In this document: one piece after another, positions 25,837 to 34,597 of the stretch
How positions within the stretch are numbered: position 1 is the first letter of the stretch
How the letters are laid out: each line of letters begins with the position of its first letter
Assembly (NCBI GenBank): GCA_024233835.1
Contig: JACKPC010000009.1
Location: 1-60,000, forward strand
Reading direction: 5' to 3'
Origin: Leptospiraceae bacterium
GTDB lineage: Bacteria; Spirochaetota; Leptospiria; Leptospirales; Leptospiraceae
Length of the DNA: 60,000 bases
The notes under the pieces: generated by a model
What the model was told of the DNA's origin: nothing
Database searches by the model: none
The model's input: only the letters and a program-made list of their open reading frames with translations
Program-made: the position numbers and the translations under genes

Positions 25837-27714
25837 CTAATCTATATCCCAATCATCTCTAAGGTAATCTTTAAAATTTTCATCCTCCGCATGACTGATG
25901 CTAATTTTACTTCTATCGATATACTCTTCTGCTATCTCGGATATATTGGAATTCCTGAATTTTTTAAATCTATAGATGTCGATAGGATTTTCTTTTCCTT
26001 TGAGTTTAAAAGAACCCAGATGGTCTGCTTCAATGAAATCATTTACCAGGTTATAAAATTCCCGGCTAAAAGTTACCTTACCCGGTGCAGAAGTCTCTAA
26101 GGACTCAATTCTTGCAGCCTCGTTTACCGGTGCTCCCATAATTGTATAATCAAAACGCAGAGGAGTTCCAAAAATTCCGGCCAGAACTTCTCCACAATGA
26201 AGAACAAATCTTTGCTGAAATATAAACAGATCCTCAAATCCTTCTTGTTTCATAGACTCATTATATTTCAAAGTCATGCGGTTTGCAAATACGGTAGCCA
26301 GTATAGCCCTTCTGGCAATAAAAATCGGATCGGGTGCATCAATCGGGACTCCCCAGGCTGCCATCACTGCATCTCCGATATACTTATCCACAACACCACC
26401 AAATTTTAATACGGAACGGGAGGAAAGACCCAGGTAAAAATTTATGTACTTAACATAGTTCTCCGTCAATTTTTCGAGCTTTACAAGTTCATCAATGTAT
26501 TCTGGCGATTCCCTATGATTTTTATATTTCTCAAAAATCTCCTTTCCTCTGGACATCAGTACGTCAGCCGTCCGGGTGGAACCTTTTAAATCCGAAAACA
26601 TGATAATCGCATATTTCTGTTGAGGCTGAGAAAGTTTCTTAGGATCATGAGCAGAGAGAATGAATTTACTCTGATCCTCTCCTATCATCGGGATTAAGAC
26701 ATTCATAATCTTTTCCCTGAGTTGAACTTCTTCTAACATCTCCCGGTTAAAAATTAAAAAATCATCGATCTCATCCGCAGCCTGTAAAGCTAAGTGAATG
26801 GTATTATGCCCTGGTTTCTCATCGAACTGGACTAAAAAAGCACCGGCTAATTTTCCCGATTCCCGGAGAAATAATTCAACTGCAAGATAATAGCCTCCTC
26901 CTTCTCTTCTCTCAATGATATACTTGGTATTATTTAAGATGCACTTTTTGGCAATTTTTTGAAGGCCCGCTAAATCCTGTATTTCAAAAGAATCCGGAAA
27001 CCTTGCCTGAGGCTCCAAGTCTTCCGAGTTTAACTCTGAAGCATCCTTTGAAATATTGTCTTTCAATAAGAAAAGAATCCCACATTTAGACCGAAGTCTT
27101 TCTTTAATTTCTTGAATTAACATGCCCTGCTTTTCAGTTCTGGATTTTATACTCGATTCCTTGATTCGATTCAGAGCCATTATCAGCTGATCTTTTTCTC
27201 GATTAAATTTATGTATATTGAAACTGTTAATACCGGTATCCAAAACCCTGCAAAAGGCAGAGAGATAACCCTTTTCAAAGGGACCCGGTTCCGGCCCATA
27301 GGCATTCACAAAACCTTTATAGGAGGAATCTCCTGTATGACAGATTAACTCATGCTGAATCTTATTTGCTTCCGGAGGAGGTTCCGAGAGTATCGAACCG
27401 TCTGTTGCAATACAAAATGTCCACTTACGGGAAAGGTAATCCTGATAATTGAATTCCAATGCACTGATTTGTCTTATAGGAATCAACTGCTCTTGTGAGG
27501 TCTTTCTATAAAAAACTTTTGTGATTTCTATAATAGTTTCGCTCAACTTCTTCCCTTCCACCGAATTCAGTATGCTCAGATCGAGTGCCTCATCGAGCTG
27601 AGAAATCAGTTCATTTACTGAAGCCTGGTAAGCAAATTGAAGGCGTAATTCATAGTCCAGGCTTTCGTTACATATTATCTCTTTTTCTTTTTGTATAATT
27701 TCTGGTGGATTCAT
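25837..27714 (-). CDS. Class III adenylate cyclase with GAF-like N-terminal part
   Basis: 625 residues. The C-terminal cyclase domain begins near residue 370 (IMFSDLKGST, first metal Asp) and has KFGGVVDKYIGDAVMAAWG (second metal Asp and the purine-selecting Lys). FDYTIMGAPVNEAARIESL carries Asp-Tyr-Thr for adenine choice and the Asn/Arg transition-state pair. All catalytic positions look intact, and the Lys/Asp pair points to ATP rather than GTP. A long insert of about 60 residues separates the two metal motifs. Residues about 80-330 look like a GAF-type sensor region without membrane segments. Target of cAMP unknown here. Confidence 0.87.
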   Translation of the reverse strand: MNPPEIIQKEKEIICNESLDYELRLQFAYQASVNELISQLDEALDLSILNSVEGKKLSETIIEITKVFYRKTSQEQLIPIRQISALEFNYQDYLSRKWTFCIATDGSILSEPPPEANKIQHELICHTGDSSYKGFVNAYGPEPGPFEKGYLSAFCRVLDTGINSFNIHKFNREKDQLIMALNRIKESSIKSRTEKQGMLIQEIKERLRSKCGILFLLKDNISKDASELNSEDLEPQARFPDSFEIQDLAGLQKIAKKCILNNTKYIIERREGGGYYLAVELFLRESGKLAGAFLVQFDEKPGHNTIHLALQAADEIDDFLIFNREMLEEVQLREKIMNVLIPMIGEDQSKFILSAHDPKKLSQPQQKYAIIMFSDLKGSTRTADVLMSRGKEIFEKYKNHRESPEYIDELVKLEKLTENYVKYINFYLGLSSRSVLKFGGVVDKYIGDAVMAAWGVPIDAPDPIFIARRAILATVFANRMTLKYNESMKQEGFEDLFIFQQRFVLHCGEVLAGIFGTPLRFDYTIMGAPVNEAARIESLETSAPGKVTFSREFYNLVNDFIEADHLGSFKLKGKENPIDIYRFKKFRNSNISEIAEEYIDRSKISISHAEDENFKDYLRDDWDID

Positions 27715-27826
27715 TTTGCACTCCCGAATATAACCATTTTTTTATAGGAGGAAGAAATAAGACAGAGAAAATGCTGAGCTCCATTGAAAATTTTTTCCAT
27801 TTATAGTTATTTATAAAACCTATCAT

Positions 27827-27840
27827 ATTATAGATATAAT
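27827..27840. promoter_or_regulatory. AT-rich palindrome upstream of ahpC promoter
   Basis: ATTATA-GA-TATAAT is a perfect 6+2+6 palindrome ending 4 bases before the ahpC -35 box, where an activator such as OxyR would bind. The overlapping CTAT-N6-ATAG (27820-27833) resembles an OxyR element with one base less spacing. Assignment is tentative. Confidence 0.35.
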
Positions 27841-27844
27841 TTAT

Positions 27845-27873
27845 TTTACAAATAAGCAGAAATATCGTATAAT
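27845..27873 (+). promoter_or_regulatory. Sigma-70-type promoter of ahpC
   Basis: TTTACA (27845-27850), a 17-base spacer and TATAAT (27868-27873). Transcription would start near 27880, giving a 28-base leader with AGAGGAGA ahead of the ahpC ATG. Confidence 0.6.
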
Positions 27874-27907
27874 AAATATAAATTAAAGCAAGAGGAGAAT
27901 AAAATCC

Positions 27908-28471
27908 ATGATAAGAATCGGTGATAAAATTCCGGAATTTAAAGTACAGGCCTACCATAATGGTGAGTTCAAGAGTGTTTCAGATAAAGATGTTCTGGGT
28001 AAATGGGCTATCTTTTTATTTTATCCGGCAGACTTTACTTTTGTTTGTCCTACTGAACTTGGTGATATGGCTGATGAATACTCTGAGTTACAAAAGTTAG
28101 GTGTGGAAGTTTACTCAGTTTCTACTGACACCCACTTTGTTCATAAGGCCTGGCATGATACCAGTGATACAATTAAGAAAATCAAGTTTCCGATGTTAGC
28201 CGACCCTACAGGAAAACTGACCAGGGGCTTCGGAATCATGATTGAAGAAGAGGGAATCGCAATGCGGGGAACTTTCCTGGTAAATCCGGAAGGTATGGTA
28301 AAAGTTCTGGAAGTGACAGACGGTGGAATCGGAAGAGATGCTTCTGAAATGGTAAAAAAAGTTCAAGCAGCTCAATATGTTGCCGGTCATGCAGGTGAAG
28401 TTTGTCCTGCCAAATGGAAGCCCGGAAATAAAACTTTAAAACCGGGTTTGGATCTTGTAGGAAAAATCTAA
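27908..28471 (+). CDS. ahpC: Alkyl hydroperoxide reductase peroxiredoxin subunit
   Basis: 187 residues, a typical 2-Cys peroxiredoxin. The peroxidatic Cys47 lies in PADFTFVCPTE and the resolving Cys166 in EVCPAKWKPG, the same places as in enterobacterial AhpC. It reduces hydrogen peroxide, organic peroxides and peroxynitrite, recycled by AhpF. GGAGA precedes the ATG. The next gene is ahpF, after a strong hairpin. Confidence 0.95.
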   Translation: MIRIGDKIPEFKVQAYHNGEFKSVSDKDVLGKWAIFLFYPADFTFVCPTELGDMADEYSELQKLGVEVYSVSTDTHFVHKAWHDTSDTIKKIKFPMLADPTGKLTRGFGIMIEEEGIAMRGTFLVNPEGMVKVLEVTDGGIGRDASEMVKKVQAAQYVAGHAGEVCPAKWKPGNKTLKPGLDLVGKI

Positions 28472-28483
28472 TATACCACAAAA

Positions 28484-28510
28484 CCCGGGTATTTAAGCCC
28501 GGGCTTTTTT
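28484..28510 (+). terminator. Intercistronic terminator/attenuator between ahpC and ahpF
   Basis: CCCGGG (28484-28489) and CCCGGG (28498-28503) pair around an 8-base loop, and CTTTTTT follows at 28504-28510. The ahpF ribosome site AGGAGG begins on the very next base. It should stop most transcripts after ahpC and let some read into ahpF. Confidence 0.75.
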
Positions 28511-28521
28511 AGGAGGATGAG

Positions 28522-30090
28522 ATGCTGGATAAAGAATTATTAGACCAAATTGCTACTTATATGGAAAAGTTGGATGCGGAGGTGACACTTCGTGTTTGCA
28601 ACAAGACACACGAGAAAAAATCTGACTTACTCGAGATGTTAAGAGGAATCGTTTCTACATCCGATAAATTAAGTTTGAGTGAGGAAGATCTTCCTTACAG
28701 AAGTGGTGTAAGTTTTGATATTTGTAAAGAGGGAAAGCCAAGCGGAATTATTTTTAGCGGTATCCCCGGAGGACATGAGTTTAGTTCGCTTATACTTGCC
28801 ATTTTGCAGGTGGGAGGAGTTCCTTTAAAACTCGATGAAGGGCTCCAAAAGATGATAAAGAACTACAAAAAGAAAATGCAGTTCGAAACGATTGTATCCC
28901 TGGAATGTCATAACTGTCCGGAAGTAGTTCAGGCTCTGAACCAGATCTGTCTATTGAATGAAAATGTAAGTCATGAAATGATAGATGGAGGTCTTTTTCC
29001 GGAAGTAGTAGCAGAGCGAAAAGTCATGGGGGTTCCGACAATATTCAAAAATGGAGATACATTTTCCAGCGGTAAAATGGAAATATCCGATATATTAGAA
29101 AAAATAAATATAACTTTAAGTCCGGAGTCCAGGCAAAGTGTTTCGCAAGAATTTGAAAATAAAATATATGATGTACTGATTATAGGTGGAGGCCCAGCAG
29201 GAGTAAGTTCAGCTATCTATTCGGCAAGAAAAGGACTTGAGGTTTTAATGATTGTAGACCGGATAGGCGGCCAGGTAAAAGATACTATAGGAATTGAAAA
29301 TATGATTTCCGTAGTAAGTACAAGCGGACCGGAACTTGCAGATTCTTTAGAGAAGCATTTAAATCATTATAATATTCCCATACGCAAAAATATCAAAGTA
29401 AAAGCCATTCAAAAAGGAGAAATCAAACAAACAGAACTTACTACAGGTGAAGTTATCCGGAGTCGAGCTATTATTATTGCTACGGGAGCAAGGTGGAGAG
29501 AACTCGGAATTCCCGGAGAGAAAGAAAACATAGGAAAAGGTGTAGCTTATTGTCCGCACTGTGACGGTCCTTTCTTTAAAGGAAAAGATGTGGTAGTAGT
29601 TGGAGGCGGGAACTCCGGAATCGAAGCTGCCCTCGATTTAAGCGGGATCGTTAAATCGGTCACGGTACTGGAATTTTTACCTGAACTAAAAGCCGATAAG
29701 GTTCTGGTAGAAAAAGCAGAGCAAACACCAAATATAAGAATTTTAACTCAAATCCAATCGAAAGAAGTGTTGACTGAAAATGGAAAAGTTACAGGCCTAC
29801 AGTATATAGATAGAAGCTCCGGAAAGGAAGCCATTCTTCCCAGCGATGGAATCTTTATTCAAATTGGACTTCTTCCGAATAGTGGTTTTGCAAAAGAAAT
29901 ACTTGAAACAAATAAATTCGGAGAAATTATAGTCGATGATAAATGTAGAACCAGTGAATCCGGTATATTTGCCTGCGGAGATGTCACAACTGTCCCCTAT
30001 AAACAAATTATTATTTCTATGGGAGAAGGTGCGAAAGCTGCTTTATCCGCATTTGAATATGTACTTATGAACTCCAAACAACAGGCTTAA
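28522..30090 (+). CDS. ahpF: Alkyl hydroperoxide reductase subunit F
   Basis: 522 residues, full AhpF length. The N-terminal tandem thioredoxin-fold part has the Cys129-His-Asn-Cys132 redox centre; the FAD site GGGPAGVSSAIYSARKG is near 222; the thioredoxin-reductase centre is Cys344-Pro-His-Cys347; the NAD(P)H motif GGGNSGIEAALDLSG follows. Electrons pass from NADH via FAD and both disulfides to AhpC. AGGAGG lies right behind the intercistronic hairpin. Confidence 0.95.
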   Translation: MLDKELLDQIATYMEKLDAEVTLRVCNKTHEKKSDLLEMLRGIVSTSDKLSLSEEDLPYRSGVSFDICKEGKPSGIIFSGIPGGHEFSSLILAILQVGGVPLKLDEGLQKMIKNYKKKMQFETIVSLECHNCPEVVQALNQICLLNENVSHEMIDGGLFPEVVAERKVMGVPTIFKNGDTFSSGKMEISDILEKINITLSPESRQSVSQEFENKIYDVLIIGGGPAGVSSAIYSARKGLEVLMIVDRIGGQVKDTIGIENMISVVSTSGPELADSLEKHLNHYNIPIRKNIKVKAIQKGEIKQTELTTGEVIRSRAIIIATGARWRELGIPGEKENIGKGVAYCPHCDGPFFKGKDVVVVGGGNSGIEAALDLSGIVKSVTVLEFLPELKADKVLVEKAEQTPNIRILTQIQSKEVLTENGKVTGLQYIDRSSGKEAILPSDGIFIQIGLLPNSGFAKEILETNKFGEIIVDDKCRTSESGIFACGDVTTVPYKQIIISMGEGAKAALSAFEYVLMNSKQQA

Positions 30091-30109
30091 TTGGATTTAC
30101 AAATATTAG

Positions 30110-30137
30110 AGCCTATTTATATTTATCTGAATAGGCT
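30110..30137. terminator. Hairpin between ahpF and oxyR
   Basis: AGCCTATT and AATAGGCT form a perfect 8-base stem over a 12-base loop, in the 61-base gap. Only an A-rich then T-rich stretch follows, so it may be an attenuator or an mRNA-stability element. Confidence 0.4.
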
Positions 30138-30151
30138 TAAAAAGGATTTTT

Positions 30152-31063
30152 ATGACTCTTGTTCAGTTGAAATATGCAGTAGTTTTAGATAAGATAAAAA
30201 ACTTTGCCCAGGCAGCTCAAGTACTTTATATTGCACAACCAACTCTGAGTTTGCAGATACAAAAGTTAGAGAAAGAATTAGGCATACAAATCTTTGATAG
30301 GACTACAAACCCTATTTCTGTTACAGCAGAGGGAAAAGAATTAATCAAACAGGCAAAAATTGTTTTACAGGAAGCAGAAAAATTAGAGTACATGTTCAAG
30401 GAAGGTAATGGAGTTTTATCAGGAGAAATTCAGCTTGGGATTATCCCTACCATCTCCAGTTCTTTACTGGTAAAGCTTCTTCCTGTTCTACAGGAAAAGT
30501 ATACCAATTTAAAAGTAAAAATATACGAATTACCCACTGCCCAGATTATACAGAAACTTGAAAGTAAGGAACTCGATATTGGAATTTTAGCAACACCCTT
30601 GCATAATAAAAAAATAATAGAAAAACCTATTTACTACGAGCCTTTTTTAATCTATTTGCCTCCTTCTTTTAAAACCAAAAAAGATAAGATTTCTCTCGAA
30701 GAACTTGAAGGTTATGAGATGATTTTATTGGGAGATGAACATTGTTTTCGGGGACAAACTTTAAAACTATGTCGACAATCCGGTTTTGGTAATATAGAAG
30801 CCGGAAGTTTTGAAACCATAAAAAAGCTGGTAGATAAAGATCTGGGTGTAACCTTACTTCCCTTTTTTGAAGAGGTAAACTTTCAAGAAAGGCTCAGAGA
30901 AATCAAAGGAAATATTCCGGCAAGAGAAGTAAGCTTTGTTACCAGCCAATTTTTCTATAAAAATGAAGTTTTACAGGCTCTAAAAAAGGAAATTTTACAG
31001 ATCATTCCGAAAGAATACCATTCCGGGAGAAGCTTTCAGATTATTGGAGTGGATTCAGTCTGA
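30152..31063 (+). CDS. oxyR: OxyR-type LysR-family peroxide regulator
   Basis: 303 residues. The N-terminal winged helix-turn-helix (about 5-62; AAQVLYIAQPTLSLQIQKLE) is LysR-type. In the sensor domain, LLGDEHCFRGQTLKLC places Cys198 and Cys207 nine residues apart, matching Cys199 and Cys208 of E. coli OxyR, including the preceding His. Oxidation to a disulfide should switch on transcription of ahpC. Same-strand position after ahpCF supports the call; co-transcription is possible. Confidence 0.9.
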   Translation: MTLVQLKYAVVLDKIKNFAQAAQVLYIAQPTLSLQIQKLEKELGIQIFDRTTNPISVTAEGKELIKQAKIVLQEAEKLEYMFKEGNGVLSGEIQLGIIPTISSSLLVKLLPVLQEKYTNLKVKIYELPTAQIIQKLESKELDIGILATPLHNKKIIEKPIYYEPFLIYLPPSFKTKKDKISLEELEGYEMILLGDEHCFRGQTLKLCRQSGFGNIEAGSFETIKKLVDKDLGVTLLPFFEEVNFQERLREIKGNIPAREVSFVTSQFFYKNEVLQALKKEILQIIPKEYHSGRSFQIIGVDSV

Positions 31064-31214
31064 AATCCTTAGGTCCTATATTTAAAAAACCGGTTTCAAA
31101 TAAAGGAGAAAAGTAAATTTTAAAAAAAAACTAAAAAATAAAATTTTTTCTATGAGCTTAAACTCCTATCCTTCAAAGTGGAAAGAAGAGAAACATAAAT
31201 GGAGGTTGTATTAG

Positions 31215-32510
31215 ATGAGTTATAAAGATTGGAGAAATAAAGCAGTAAGCCCGGAAGAGGCAATGAAGCACTTAAAAAGCAATGATAGAATTTTTGTCCA
31301 CGGGGCTTCTGCTACTCCTACTCCGCTCCTCGATGCAATGGTAAAACGAACTGATTTAGAGAATGTCAAATTATACCACTTACATCTTGCGGGTGAGATA
31401 AAGTTTGTAGAACCACAGTATACAAAAAACTTTTATTCCGTGTCCCTGTTTACCGGGCCTGCCATGAGAAAACCGATCCAGGAAGGTAGAGCAGACTTCA
31501 TGCCTATTTTTCTTTCGGCAATTCCCCGTCTTTTCATTTCCGGCCAGATCCCTCTTGATGTAGCTTTCCTTCAGCTATCCCCTCCGGATAAGCACGGAAA
31601 CTGTACCTTAGGAACATCGATTGATACGGCTAAAGCTGCGGCTGATACAGCAAAAATCATTATTGCTGAAATCAATGAGCAAATGCCCAGAACACACGGA
31701 AACAGCGTAGTTCAGTTTGATAAAATAACCGCATTCATTCATACGAATCGTCCTATTCTGGAACATCCTCCGGCAGAAGAAACAGATGTGGAGGCCAGTA
31801 TAGGTCAAATTGTAGCTGATCTTGTGGAAGATGGTTCTACCCTTCAAATGGGTATCGGTGGAATTCCGGATGCGGTTCTAAGTCGTTTAAAAAACAAAGT
31901 AGATCTCGGAATTCATACTGAAATGTTTTCTGACAGGGTCGTGGATCTGTATGAAGCCGGTGCTATTACTAACCGTTTGAAAAAAGTTCACCCCTCTCGG
32001 ATTGTTACCAGCTTTGCTGCCGGAACTCGGAAGTTACTTGATTTTATCGATGATAATCCGGGTGTTGAATTTCACCCCTGCGACAGAACAAATGATACCC
32101 ATATCATTCGTGAAAACGATAAGGTGGTGGCCATTAACTCGGCAATCGAAGTAGACTTAACCGGTCAGGTCTGTGCGGATTCTATCGGACACAGGATTTT
32201 TTCCGGAATTGGCGGTCAGATGGACTTTATCCGTGGAGCCGCTCTTTCAAAAGGAGGAAAACCTATCCTGGCTCTTCCGGCAACAGCAGCCGGTGGAAAA
32301 GTATCCCGCATTGTTCCTGAGTTAAATGCAGGTGCCGGTGTTGTAACAACAAGAGGTCACGTTCACTGGCTTGTAACTGAATTTGGTGCGGTGAATCTTT
32401 TTGGAAAAACCCTGCGTGAAAGAGCTGAAGCCCTTATTTCCATCGCTCACCCCGACTTCAGAGCTGAACTCAAAAAGAAAGTAAACGGAATCAGGTATTT
32501 TAACCTGTAG
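31215..32510 (+). CDS. Acetyl-CoA hydrolase/CoA-transferase family enzyme (4-hydroxybutyrate CoA-transferase-like)
   Basis: 431 residues, the length of single-chain family I CoA-transferases. The GxG region IGGIPDAVL, the catalytic Glu in GIHTEMFSD and the C-terminal GGQMDFIRGAALSKGG block are typical. It would move CoA between acetyl-CoA or butyryl-CoA and a carboxylate such as acetate or 4-hydroxybutyrate. TGGAGG precedes the ATG. No linked fermentation genes lie beside it, so the substrate is uncertain. Confidence 0.87.
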   Translation: MSYKDWRNKAVSPEEAMKHLKSNDRIFVHGASATPTPLLDAMVKRTDLENVKLYHLHLAGEIKFVEPQYTKNFYSVSLFTGPAMRKPIQEGRADFMPIFLSAIPRLFISGQIPLDVAFLQLSPPDKHGNCTLGTSIDTAKAAADTAKIIIAEINEQMPRTHGNSVVQFDKITAFIHTNRPILEHPPAEETDVEASIGQIVADLVEDGSTLQMGIGGIPDAVLSRLKNKVDLGIHTEMFSDRVVDLYEAGAITNRLKKVHPSRIVTSFAAGTRKLLDFIDDNPGVEFHPCDRTNDTHIIRENDKVVAINSAIEVDLTGQVCADSIGHRIFSGIGGQMDFIRGAALSKGGKPILALPATAAGGKVSRIVPELNAGAGVVTTRGHVHWLVTEFGAVNLFGKTLRERAEALISIAHPDFRAELKKKVNGIRYFNL

Positions 32511-32534
32511 ATTTTCTTAACCACAGCCTTTTCC

Positions 32535-32562
32535 ATGAGGGGCTGTCTAAAAAGCCCCTCAT
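32535..32562. terminator. Strong hairpin after the CoA-transferase gene
   Basis: ATGAGGGGCT pairs perfectly with AGCCCCTCAT over an 8-base loop. No T-run follows, so termination may be factor-dependent. It lies 25 bases past the stop and 17 before the next gene. Confidence 0.5.
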
Positions 32563-32578
32563 TACCGAAGAGTCTTTT

Positions 32579-33472
32579 ATGTTAAATAAACGAATCTTAA
32601 ATATAAACGGGATTCATACTGAAATCTATCAAACAAAACCCGAACCGGAAGTGAAATACCATATCGTTATTCTACCTGGTAATCCGGGAATTGCACTTTA
32701 CTACCAAAACCTTACTCGTAGTATTTCACAAAATACGAATCTATCTTTGAATATTAGTATTATAAGTTATGCGAATTTTACAGAATCAAAACCGACCCGT
32801 TTATACAGTATTCAAGAAGAAGCAGACCATAAAATTGCTTGCTTACAACACCTAAAAAAAGAAAGTTTATACGATGCTAAATTTATTCTGATAGGTCACA
32901 GTATCGGGGCCTGGATTTGCTATAAAATCTTACAGGTACCGGAACTATATACTTCTATTGAAAAAGCATTTTTACTCTTTCCCTTTTTAGCGCAACATAA
33001 TAAGTTATCACAACAAAAATATGTTCGTCTCATTTCTCAAAATTATATTTTAAGTTCATTTACAAAGTTTTGTTTTACCTGTTTACAGACAATTCCTGCA
33101 AATTGGAAAAAGAACCTTCTCTCCCCTATTTTAAAAGATTTTGATGAAGAGTCTAAAGTTCATACGATAAATTTTTTCACAAAATTCCCGCACATAATAA
33201 AGAGCGTATTGTATATGGCTAAAACAGAATTTGAATCTCTGAGTTCAGATTTGGATTTGGATTTTATTAAAACGAAAGCTTCCAAGTTACAGTTTATTTA
33301 TAATGAAACCGATCACTGGGCTCCTCTTGAACAGGCAAATATAATTAAAACACAAATACCTGATGCTCAAGTAGAGATTTTGCAAGGTGTAGATCATGCT
33401 TTTTGTGTATATGAAAAAGATAGTGAGTTAATCGGAAAATGGATTGCCGGATATATAGACAACTTAAAGTAA
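32579..33472 (+). CDS. LDAH-like alpha/beta hydrolase
   Basis: 297 residues. VILPGNPGIALYYQNL and the nucleophile elbow GHSIGAW match the lipid-droplet-associated hydrolase (LDAH, PF10230) family; likely acid and base are Asp in NETDHWAP and His in GVDHAFC. Relatives are weak esterases of lipid esters. No signal peptide. The function in bacteria is unknown; storage-lipid turnover would be a guess. Confidence 0.75.
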   Translation: MLNKRILNINGIHTEIYQTKPEPEVKYHIVILPGNPGIALYYQNLTRSISQNTNLSLNISIISYANFTESKPTRLYSIQEEADHKIACLQHLKKESLYDAKFILIGHSIGAWICYKILQVPELYTSIEKAFLLFPFLAQHNKLSQQKYVRLISQNYILSSFTKFCFTCLQTIPANWKKNLLSPILKDFDEESKVHTINFFTKFPHIIKSVLYMAKTEFESLSSDLDLDFIKTKASKLQFIYNETDHWAPLEQANIIKTQIPDAQVEILQGVDHAFCVYEKDSELIGKWIAGYIDNLK

Positions 33473-33513
33473 ATGTAGCATGATTTATTCAATTTTTTTT
33501 ATGTAGATTATGT

Positions 33514-33545
33514 TTGCAAGCAAAACATAGTTATCTTGCTTGCAA
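33514..33545. terminator. Bidirectional terminator hairpin between convergent genes
   Basis: TTGCAAGCAA and TTGCTTGCAA form a perfect 10-base stem around a 12-base loop. TTATTTCTTT follows on the plus strand. It lies between the LDAH-like and haem-lipoprotein genes, which face each other. Confidence 0.65.
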
Positions 33546-33572
33546 TTATTTCTTTAAAGTGATAAGGCAATT

Positions 33573-34142
33573 CTACTTAAGCTCCCATTGAATTGTAAAA
33601 GCTCCTCTCAACTCTTCTAATTGATAGCCGGTAGCCTTATCTTCCGGATATAAGTCCTGAATTTTTTTCAAAACATCGGGCTTTATCGATTCTACAGTTC
33701 CGTGGCATTGCAAGCAAAGTGCATTATTAATCTTAATAGGTTGCATTAATCTGAATACTTTGCTATCAGAAAAAGTGGCAATAAACGGAGAATTACCGGC
33801 AGCAATCGCTTTATTCCACTCTGTAAAAATCGTTTTCTCCCAGGCATCCGGCGAATGTTCCGGGTTACGATTCTTTTCACTAACCCGCTTTATTTTCACA
33901 TTATATTTTTTTGAGAACTCTGCCTCTATTTCAGGAGAAGCCGTTTTACAGGTTTCAATTGCTGAAACAATACCACCTTTTTCAATGCTTTCTTTTAAAC
34001 GCTTTTGCAAATCTGCCTGCAATTCAGAAAAGATAGATGAGGAAGCTTCTTTTAACTTTGCTGTATCGGGATTGGAGCCTTTACAAAAAAAAAGGCTCGT
34101 TGTAAGTACGAGCCAGATAAGGATATTTAACCAATGAAACAT
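33573..34142 (-). CDS. Haem-binding lipoprotein, Tll0287-like (DUF3365)
   Basis: 189 residues. Lipobox LFFC gives Cys20. The Tll0287-like domain (about 40-185) contains KRVSEKNRNP and the c-type haem motif Cys143-Leu-Gln-Cys146-His147. Such proteins are periplasmic haem sensors or electron carriers. It follows the rhodanese gene by 4 bases, so the two form a unit. A redox role related to sulfur is inferred from the pairing only. Confidence 0.82.
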   Translation of the reverse strand: MFHWLNILIWLVLTTSLFFCKGSNPDTAKLKEASSSIFSELQADLQKRLKESIEKGGIVSAIETCKTASPEIEAEFSKKYNVKIKRVSEKNRNPEHSPDAWEKTIFTEWNKAIAAGNSPFIATFSDSKVFRLMQPIKINNALCLQCHGTVESIKPDVLKKIQDLYPEDKATGYQLEELRGAFTIQWELK

Positions 34143-34146
34143 TGCA

Positions 34147-34500
34147 TTACCTCGGCATCATTCCGATGCCACCACCATTCACCACATCACGAAAACCCTG
34201 AGCCATGAGAATGGATCTTGCGCTGTAGCTTCTGGCACCGGAAAGACAGTAAACCACGATGGGTCTTGTTTTATCCCCTAACTCATTAATCCGGCGACCT
34301 ATCTGATCGAGAGGAATATTAATCGCACCGGGATAATGTCCGGAAGAATACTCACCCGGAGTCCTTACGTCAAGAATCAGGGCTCCTTCTTCTATTTTAG
34401 CTTTTACCAGTCTTTGGTCTACCATAAGTCGTGCTCCTATAAATTTAAAAACGAGTACAGCCAGAACGAGGCCGAGCAGTACCAGAGTAATTATGTTCAT
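34147..34500 (-). CDS. Membrane-anchored rhodanese-like sulfurtransferase
   Basis: 117 residues: one N-terminal membrane helix (about 4-22) and a single rhodanese domain. ILDVRTPGEYSSGHYPGAINIP leads to the active-site Cys85 in VVYCLSGARS (quoted in parts: LDVRTPGEY, GHYPGAINIP). It should move sulfane sulfur. It is followed by the haem-lipoprotein gene at 4 bases and preceded by a palindrome that may be an operator. Confidence 0.88.
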   Translation of the reverse strand: MNIITLVLLGLVLAVLVFKFIGARLMVDQRLVKAKIEEGALILDVRTPGEYSSGHYPGAINIPLDQIGRRINELGDKTRPIVVYCLSGARSYSARSILMAQGFRDVVNGGGIGMMPR

Positions 34501-34518
34501 TCACCCTCCATACTCTAT

Positions 34519-34539
34519 ATACCATATAGGGTATGGTAT
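34519..34539. promoter_or_regulatory. Palindromic operator candidate upstream of the rhodanese gene
   Basis: ATACCATA and TATGGTAT flank TAGGG, a perfect 8+5+8 palindrome 19-39 bases before the ATG, overlapping where the promoter should lie. ATACC/GGTAT ends recall the operators of CsoR/CstR-type persulfide regulators, but the class is not proven. Confidence 0.5.
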
Positions 34540-34597
34540 TATAAACTGTCAAGCTTTTTTAGAAAAAATTCTCTAATTCCCAAAAAGCCTACAAACC

